A stretch of 29,314 nt of DNA from a virus. The notes under the pieces were generated by a model. The model made no database searches. It was not told the origin of the DNA and saw nothing but the letters and a program-made list of their open reading frames with translations. Below are positions 24,915-29,314 of the stretch, one piece after another (positions within the stretch are counted from its first letter, which is position 1; each line of letters begins with the position of its first letter). Both the position numbers and the translations under genes were made by a program. Where the stretch lies: positions 1 through 29,314 of IMG/VR virus record IMGVR_UViG_3300027704_000114. One strand, written 5' to 3'.

Positions 24915-25799
24915 TTAGTCTGCTAATTTCTTAAAGAAACTCAAACTTTCATCATCATCATCTGCAGTATCAACAGCAGCTACTTGAGGTGCTGGATCTG
25001 ATGCAGGGGTAGGCGCATACTCTTCATCAACCGTTGCAGTTGAAGTCTGCGGTCCACCATCAAGAGCAAGAACTCTATACAGCCTCGATTTCAATTCATC
25101 ATAACTTTTAAATTGTGATGTGTCAATCTGTTCTTGGAGAGAGTATTGACCTTTCCAAACTTCTTCAAGTTTAGCATCATCATCTAATAATGGGGCTGGT
25201 GAATCAAACTCACTCTTATCATAGTTACGGAACCCTTCTACATTACGCATCTTTAGTCGGAAGGAAGTACCTTCCCACAAATCAAATGGGTTAACCGCTT
25301 TTTCATCTTCAAACTCAGGATTCATTTGATCGTTGAGCTTGTCGAATATTTTCTTACCAAACTTATACAGAAACACTTTACCTTCATTATGAGGGTTAGT
25401 AGGATCTTTAACTACGTATATGTTTGATATAAAACTCAAGCGACGTTTCTGTTTACGTGCTTGGTCTTTACTAGATTCAACACCACTGTTCCATAGTGTT
25501 GTATTATATTCTGAAACAGGATCTTGTTGTCCTAAAGTGGTCAATGATTTCTCAATGAACCATCCACCAGGTCCTTGAAACCCATGATCAAAACATCTAA
25601 CAAAAGGTACATCCTCATTGTTAGGTGCTGGTAGGAATCTAATGATAGCGTGTCCGTTACCAGACTTATCTACTTCTGGTTTCCAAAACCTATCATCTCC
25701 TTGGGGTGCTCCAGAACCTTGGAGCTTGTTAACTTCAGAACTCAGCTTTTCTATCTGAGACTGTCTACTCTGCTTCATTGCAGCAAATGAATTTGCCAT
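24915..25799 (-). CDS. gp32: Single-stranded DNA-binding protein gp32
   Basis: The protein has 294 aa (T4 gp32: 301). Basic N-terminus 'MKQSRQSQIEKL' (self-association region), then the core: 'DDRFWKPEVDKSGNGHAIIR' (35-54), 'FLPAPN', 'FVRCFDHGFQGPGGWFIEKS', 'LTTLGQQDPVSEYNTTLWNS', 'KQKRRLSFISNIYVVKDPTN', 'GKVFLYKFGKKIFDKLND'. The acidic C-terminal tail 'DTADDDDESLSFFKKLAD' is the partner-binding region. Only one cysteine is present, so the T4 zinc site (one His, three Cys) is not conserved. It binds ssDNA in replication, recombination and repair and recruits gp59. AGGAG lies 8 nt before the ATG; an A/T-rich leader with short repeats could allow self-repression as in T4. Confidence 0.95.
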   Translation of the reverse strand: MANSFAAMKQSRQSQIEKLSSEVNKLQGSGAPQGDDRFWKPEVDKSGNGHAIIRFLPAPNNEDVPFVRCFDHGFQGPGGWFIEKSLTTLGQQDPVSEYNTTLWNSGVESSKDQARKQKRRLSFISNIYVVKDPTNPHNEGKVFLYKFGKKIFDKLNDQMNPEFEDEKAVNPFDLWEGTSFRLKMRNVEGFRNYDKSEFDSPAPLLDDDAKLEEVWKGQYSLQEQIDTSQFKSYDELKSRLYRVLALDGGPQTSTATVDEEYAPTPASDPAPQVAAVDTADDDDESLSFFKKLAD

Positions 25800-25841
25800 T
25801 TATATTTCTCCTATATTTCGTTGTATTACGTTGTATCCGAT
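25800..25841 (-). promoter_or_regulatory. gp32 leader, possible autoregulatory operator
   Basis: This 42-nt gap between gp59 and gp32 is A/U-rich and unstructured on the minus strand around AGGAG (GAAATATAGGAGAAATATAAATG region, given here as 25797-25819). Two direct copies of ATACAACG with a 10-nt period lie upstream (plus-strand CGTTGTAT at 25819-25826 and 25829-25836). T4 gp32 represses its own translation by binding an unstructured A/U-rich leader. The likeness is only in composition and place; no pseudoknot was identified. Confidence 0.35.
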
Positions 25842-26405
25842 TTATTCGAACCTAGTCTTTATTATACTCTTAATACGAACTAGGTCAACACTATTTATAA
25901 AAAAAGGTGCATATTTTTTGAGCTTCTTATATTCGTCTGGCCAGATGATATCATCAGCCATTACTCTATTCCAGTATGGAAAGAATTTTGTTAACTTATC
26001 TAATATGATTATTGTCTCAGCACTTATTATTTTTCTTATGTATAGAACAAGTAATCTAGGGTGCTGACTCTCCTTAACTAGCACGTTGGTGTCATAGGTG
26101 TCGTCCATACGTTCGACCTCCTTAGAGACGATATATGAAAGGCTATCACGTCTTTTAACCCAATCATTGTACGTAGCGTGGGACTGTTCATCATTAACAT
26201 CCCCTGACCAGAAATTAGGATTGACCATCATATTGGCAACCATAAAATCAACAGGGTGTTTCATTTTAGATAGTTTATAAAAATGGAACTTATCTTTACG
26301 TGTTTCAAATTTATCTCTATTAGCTTTCAGCTTACCATGGTATCTAAAGTAGTCGTAGCTGTCACTTTTAAAATGTGTTCTGAGAGCTAAGTACTTTTGA
26401 TACAC
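25842..26405 (-). CDS. gp59: gp59 replicative helicase loader
   Basis: From a GTG at 26403-26405 the protein has 187 aa (T4 gp59: 217). It matches gp59 by 'YQKYLALRTHFKSDSYDYFR' (T4 'VYKLYLMIKQHMNGKYDVIK'), 'RKDKFHFYKLSKMKHPVDFM' (T4 'KRRDKYFFQKLSEKY'), 'NPNFWSGDVND' (T4 'NQDAWIGDISD'), and 'YIRKIISAETIIILDKL' (T4 'LLQSNIISFETFILLDSF'). It loads the gp41 helicase on gp32-covered forks. The GTG has no ribosome site, and the frame stays open nine codons upstream (ITNITDPFE) to an ATT at 26430-26432, with GGAG 9 nt before it; the true start may be there. Order 33-59-32 is as in T4. Confidence 0.92.
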   Translation of the reverse strand: MYQKYLALRTHFKSDSYDYFRYHGKLKANRDKFETRKDKFHFYKLSKMKHPVDFMVANMMVNPNFWSGDVNDEQSHATYNDWVKRRDSLSYIVSKEVERMDDTYDTNVLVKESQHPRLLVLYIRKIISAETIIILDKLTKFFPYWNRVMADDIIWPDEYKKLKKYAPFFINSVDLVRIKSIIKTRFE

Positions 26406-26419
26406 TTCAAATGGATCTG

Positions 26420-26662
26420 TTATATTGGTAATTTAGCACTGCTCCGTTTCAGTAATCTATTGTCTTCTGCATCAGCTTGTATCTTAGCTTTGAGGACTTG
26501 ACTACCTTTAATTAAACTTGCTACTGTTTCTATCTCTACATTTGCAGTGCGGGCATAATCAAGACATGCGTCAAGATAGTTCATGCTTTTTTCTTTGACT
26601 ATCTTTTCTACTTCAGCAACAAACTGTGTAGGTGTTTTTATATTATTAATTATATTTGTCAT
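26420..26662 (-). CDS. gp33: gp33 late transcription co-activator
   Basis: The protein has 80 aa (T4 gp33: 112). The match lies in 'FVAEVEKIVKEKSMNYLDAC' against T4 'FIIEKMVEEFGMSYLEATT', then 'EIETVASLIKGSQVLKAKIQ' against 'IPETQFAKFIPSGIIEKIQ', and 'AEDNRLLKRSS' against 'AIDENLLRPSV'. gp33 links the host RNA polymerase (beta flap) to the gp45 sliding clamp at late promoters together with gp55. The C-terminal clamp-binding tail of T4 (hydrophobic, '...LDFLL') is not present; the protein ends '...RSSAKLPI'. It is coupled to the upstream endolysin by ATGA (26659-26662). The neighbourhood 33-59-32 supports the call strongly. Confidence 0.85.
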   Translation of the reverse strand: MTNIINNIKTPTQFVAEVEKIVKEKSMNYLDACLDYARTANVEIETVASLIKGSQVLKAKIQADAEDNRLLKRSSAKLPI

Positions 26663-27210
26663 TTGTAAAATATATGGTCCTCTATTTCTACTACCTTCTG
26701 CATATTGTGAGCCCAGCTAGGGGACACGTAGAATGCATGATAGTTGGTTGCACCTTGAAGGTAATCCATTGAATGCTCTAACTCTTGTGCTGCATATACA
26801 CTTGCTTTCCATGTAATAGATCCATGTTGAGGTTCATCAGAACGACCGTCACACCAATAACTAAATTGACATTTGTGTCTAATTGGATACTGTGTACCAT
26901 CTTTTTTCCATGACTCTCTAACAGGGCCTTGGTGAACTACATCACAAATTGTATTGGGATACTTGCTACTTTTAATTCTATTCTTTATTACATTACCAAC
27001 AGCCATCTTACCAATGAATGGTTGATTGCCTGCTTCAAAGTATATTGCTTCAGCCATACATTTTGATTGCTCTGTAAGACCAGTCAGTCTAGCTTCTGGA
27101 TATTCATGAGCATCCAATTCATATATTAGTACAAGAGCTATACCCATTAAACCAATTATTACTGACAATGTCATCTTTAGTAACTTTGCTTTTAAACTAT
27201 TCTTTTCCAT
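26659..27210 (-). CDS. Endolysin: SleB/CwlJ-type cell-wall hydrolase with N-terminal signal anchor
   Basis: The protein has 183 aa. A hydrophobic segment at about 13-31 ('MTLSVIIGLMGIALVLIYEL'), preceded by lysines and with no clear signal-peptidase site, suggests a signal anchor. The catalytic domain (45-183) carries the Hydrolase_2 (SleB) pattern: 'CMAEAIYFEAGNQPFIGKMA' with the likely catalytic Glu59, 'VGNVIKNRIKSSKYPNTICD', 'CQFSYWCDG' (114-122), 'ATNYHAFYVSPSWA' and the end 'EDHIFYK'. Enzymes of this family cut peptidoglycan glycan strands. gp5 here lacks its lysozyme domain, so this is the only visible muralytic enzyme. It overlaps the GT2-like gene by 19 nt and gp33 by 4 nt, so all are co-translated. 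Confidence 0.87.
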   Translation of the reverse strand: MEKNSLKAKLLKMTLSVIIGLMGIALVLIYELDAHEYPEARLTGLTEQSKCMAEAIYFEAGNQPFIGKMAVGNVIKNRIKSSKYPNTICDVVHQGPVRESWKKDGTQYPIRHKCQFSYWCDGRSDEPQHGSITWKASVYAAQELEHSMDYLQGATNYHAFYVSPSWAHNMQKVVEIEDHIFYK

Positions 27211-27968
27211 GGGAACGTCACCAATCTTTTTTTATGTTTTCTTTCTTTATCTTCGTTTCTTTTCTTAACGAAGTCAACAGTTCTTGTAAGAGTTTTAACG
27301 TGTTCGGTTGCTTGGTTTAAATAACTACGATTTCTATTTGGCTTTCTAACATGCATAGCCATCTCTTTTTTTATATCAGGATGGAACAATTCATAGTCAT
27401 ACATTTCTTTATCTAATGATATAAAGAACTCAGCATCACCATGTCTCATTCCTGTAAACTCAACATCATAACCTCCACTAGACCAGAAGCATGGCTTATT
27501 CATTAACCATGTATTAGGATGTGCTTGGTATTTCAATATCTTTTTTGGATCTATATCTAAATTATCATAGTCTTCAGGATTGTCTGGATGATCAAATTCA
27601 ACTTTAAAACAATAAAACATTTTGTCGTTTAGCTTTGCTGTTATCATATTTTCATATAATTTTTTATTAAGTAATACATCAATATCCATTAACATGTTCC
27701 AGTTAGTTTCACTCTGTAACATCATTAGATTACGAGCACCATGGTTATTAAAACCAACATCTGTAGTAGCCTCATAAGCTTTTATATTCAAATGTGGATA
27801 TGATTTAACAATTGCCTCAAATAATCCAGCATCATTATATCCATCATTAATTAGTTGTATTGTTGTATTGTCTGTATATGTTTTCTTTTGCTCACTGAAG
27901 AAATCAAGCTGATATTGAAGACGCTCAACTTGTCCATAATAAGTCATACTAAAGGTTATTTCATTCAC
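27192..27968 (-). CDS. GT2-like (GT-A fold) glycosyltransferase
   Basis: The protein has 258 aa. Family-2-like marks in order: 'QYQLDFFSEQKK' (18-29), 'IQLINDGYND' (37-46, the nucleotide-binding DDGS-like turn), 'VGFNNHGARNLMM' (71-83), 'WNMLMDIDVLL' with a DxD-type D95/D97 metal site, 'GGYDVEFTGMRHGDAEFF' (165-182) with the acceptor-side acidic residues, and a very basic C-terminus. It transfers a sugar from a nucleotide-sugar donor; donor and acceptor cannot be read from the sequence. It is the third of three consecutive glycosyltransferase genes, overlapping the upstream one by 8 nt and the endolysin gene by 19 nt. Confidence 0.82.
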   Translation of the reverse strand: MNEITFSMTYYGQVERLQYQLDFFSEQKKTYTDNTTIQLINDGYNDAGLFEAIVKSYPHLNIKAYEATTDVGFNNHGARNLMMLQSETNWNMLMDIDVLLNKKLYENMITAKLNDKMFYCFKVEFDHPDNPEDYDNLDIDPKKILKYQAHPNTWLMNKPCFWSSGGYDVEFTGMRHGDAEFFISLDKEMYDYELFHPDIKKEMAMHVRKPNRNRSYLNQATEHVKTLTRTVDFVKKRNEDKERKHKKRLVTFPWKRIV

Positions 27969-28647
27969 TGTCTAATCCTAATTTTGTAAGTGTCCATAGA
28001 GATGAGTATTGTGTGTTCTGATAATCTTTAAACCACGGTCCACCATCTGTATAATGTATAGCTTTTGGTTCATCTAAATTATAATATCCATCTAAACAAT
28101 TCCACTCCAAAGGTATTGAACCTATCTCTTCATCTTTCAACCATTTGAAGTGATGAAAATCTATACCTGGTTTATGGTTGTTAAGATAGTCTGGTGTTAG
28201 TATTTTATTAGATGGATGTTCATTATTAAAAACAATTAATGAAGCCCAGTTCTTTCTAAAAGACCTATGCTGCGATACTCCATCCATTTTAATTTCCGTA
28301 TGTGGTGTATACACTGGATGCTGTACTACACTTATAGCTAGGTCAGGATTAATATATTGACTTAGCTCCTGTGGGTCTTCTAAGAAAAGAAAGTCACAAT
28401 CCACAAAGATACTATACCCTTTGAACTCACTTAGATATGGTACCCAAAATCTTGTAAAGGTAAAGTCTGTTGATTGAGGCTCTCCCCAATTTCTATTGTA
28501 CTCTGGTATGTTTTGGCTTTTCAATGCCTGCGTCTGTATAGTAGAAAAACTATCTATACTATGTGCACATACTCTAAAAGCCTCATGTTCCCTTGCCTCG
28601 TAACCTATGTATATTTGGGATATTGAGGTATTGTTCAAATTGGACAT
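27961..28647 (-). CDS. GT8-like (GT-A fold) glycosyltransferase
   Basis: The protein has 228 aa. 'QIYIGYEAREHEAFRVCAHS' at 11-30 is the opening strand seen in family-8-like enzymes; 'FKGYSIFVDCDFLFLEDPQE' (75-94) holds the DxD metal-binding motif (D83, D85); 'RKNWASLIVFNNEHPSN' (131-147), 'IPLEWNCLDGYY' (178-189) and 'AIHYTDGGPWFKDY' (196-209, with the family's H..G..W element) complete the pattern. Retaining transfer from a UDP-sugar is usual for family 8, but donor and target are unknown here. The ATG has AGGTG before it, inside the end of the upstream gene, with which it overlaps by 65 nt, an unusually long overlap for this window. Confidence 0.82.
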   Translation of the reverse strand: MSNLNNTSISQIYIGYEAREHEAFRVCAHSIDSFSTIQTQALKSQNIPEYNRNWGEPQSTDFTFTRFWVPYLSEFKGYSIFVDCDFLFLEDPQELSQYINPDLAISVVQHPVYTPHTEIKMDGVSQHRSFRKNWASLIVFNNEHPSNKILTPDYLNNHKPGIDFHHFKWLKDEEIGSIPLEWNCLDGYYNLDEPKAIHYTDGGPWFKDYQNTQYSSLWTLTKLGLDSE

Positions 28648-29314
28648 CTAATTCACCTAACCTATCTAATGATCTCTTTCTTAACTCTAAAGGATTTTTA
28701 TTAATTAAATCTTTTATTTCTAATTTATTATTTACTATAGCCCATTGAAATGATTTTGCTGTTGCTTTCTTACCTGAGTATATAATCATAGGACATCTCA
28801 TATATCTTGCTAACCACATAGTTGATCCATGATACCCTATAGCTAAAAAACATTTCTTATATATGTCTATAGCATCTTTGACTGGCGTAGTGTAGTCAAC
28901 ATATTTTACTGGCATACCCCATTCTTTTGCAATCTGTTGCTCAAGGCCTTGCCACTTAATTAACCCAACAGGATCTTTCCATGTCTTACCTTTACCACCA
29001 TACTCTTCTAATGTTTGTTTATGGTTGGCTGTTGTATTCATTGCAATGTAAGGTGTACTATTATCTGTATTCCGTTCATTAGCATACCAGAAGTTATGAA
29101 AGATATCACTATCATCATAGTTGGTATGGTTGAACTTTAACTTAGATTGAAATTTATGATTAATTTTTACTTGATGATAGTCAATTGGCTTAGCTATTGA
29201 AGCAAGATGTTTTGTACGCTGATCTAAAGATTCAGGATCACCATCTTTATATTTCACACCTTTTTTTTGAGGCCAATGAAATATAAGTTCAACATCACAA
29301 CAATTCTTTTGGGC
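28583..29314 (-). CDS. GT-B / heptosyltransferase-like glycosyltransferase, 5' end outside the window
   Basis: From the GTG at 29255-29257 the gene encodes 224 aa, but the frame is open without a stop to the right edge (upstream residues read AQKNCCDVELIFHWPQKKG), and this sequence looks coding, so the true start is probably beyond 29314. 'DPESLDQRTKHLASI' and 'VKINHKFQSKL' come first; the C-terminal half has 'YIAMNTTANHKQTLEEYGG' and 'KKCFLAIGYHGSTMWLARYM' (135-154) plus 'CPMIIYSG', which resembles the donor-binding part of GT-B enzymes such as heptosyltransferases. No GTG ribosome site is apparent. Donor and target are unknown; it is the first visible member of the three-gene sugar-transfer cluster. 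Confidence 0.75.
   Translation of the reverse strand, partial: AQKNCCDVELIFHWPQKKGVKYKDGDPESLDQRTKHLASIAKPIDYHQVKINHKFQSKLKFNHTNYDDSDIFHNFWYANERNTDNSTPYIAMNTTANHKQTLEEYGGKGKTWKDPVGLIKWQGLEQQIAKEWGMPVKYVDYTTPVKDAIDIYKKCFLAIGYHGSTMWLARYMRCPMIIYSGKKATAKSFQWAIVNNKLEIKDLINKNPLELRKRSLDRLGELDVQFEQYLNIPNIHRLRGKGT

Noticed and set aside
29261-29268. Eight-base homopolymer just upstream of the GTG of the GT-B gene, as a frameshift or error
   Set aside because: The same frame is open through it to the window edge, so no frameshift is needed; the gene is simply cut by the window.
1-29314. tRNA genes, CRISPR arrays, insertion sequences, integrase or attachment sites
   Set aside because: None seen on reading; nearly all bases are in packed phage genes and gaps are too short.

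Overview
The window is a stretch of a large, strictly lytic-type T4-like myovirus genome (marine cyanophage/pelagiphage style). The evidence is a nearly complete set of T4-type baseplate and tail genes plus the T4 replication/late-transcription trio 32-59-33. The DNA is visibly AT-rich, genes are packed with gaps of a few bases or with TAATG/ATGA overlaps, and no tRNA, integrase or repressor gene is seen. The cyanophage/pelagiphage flavour comes from gp5 without a lysozyme domain, a very long DUF4815-type structural protein, and enlarged gp7- and gp8-like wedge proteins. The host cannot be named from this sequence.

Layout. (1) Positions 1-19611, minus strand, read right to left: one continuous baseplate operon, gp48 - gp53 - gp27-like hub - gp5 - unknown LP-repeat protein - gp25 - gp6 - gp7-like - gp8 - 2140-aa DUF4815-type structural protein - small coiled-coil protein - a structural/fibre protein cut by the left edge. 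(2) A 21-bp divergent gap at 19612-19632. (3) Positions 19633-24881, plus strand: gp4 head-completion nuclease - unknown basic protein (possibly gp2-like) - tail-tube-fold protein (gp54-like) - gp26 with a -1 frame extension (gp51-like) - small two-helix membrane protein (possible holin) - repeat-built tape measure protein. (4) A UUCG-loop hairpin between convergent genes at 24884-24907. (5) Positions 24915-29314, minus strand, read right to left: three different glycosyltransferases (GT-B type cut by the right edge, GT8-like, GT2-like) - SleB-type cell-wall hydrolase (endolysin) - gp33 - gp59 - gp32.

How it works together: sections 1 and 3 encode most of the wedge, hub, tube-initiation and length-control parts of a contractile tail. 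Section 5 couples the ssDNA-binding protein and helicase loader to the late-transcription co-activator, with the lysis enzyme and sugar-transfer genes upstream in the same transcription unit. Compared with the T4 gene order, genes 48, 53, 27, 5, 25, 6, 7, 8 have been gathered into one operon, while 26/51 sit directly before the tape measure gene.

The most striking signal is at the end of gp26. A seven-T slippery heptamer (22278-22284), in exactly the right phase, leads into an open -1 frame that encodes a gp51-like extension. This is the layout of the G/GT tail-assembly-chaperone frameshift of other tailed phages, located just upstream of the tape measure gene. There is no stretch longer than 300 bases without a gene.
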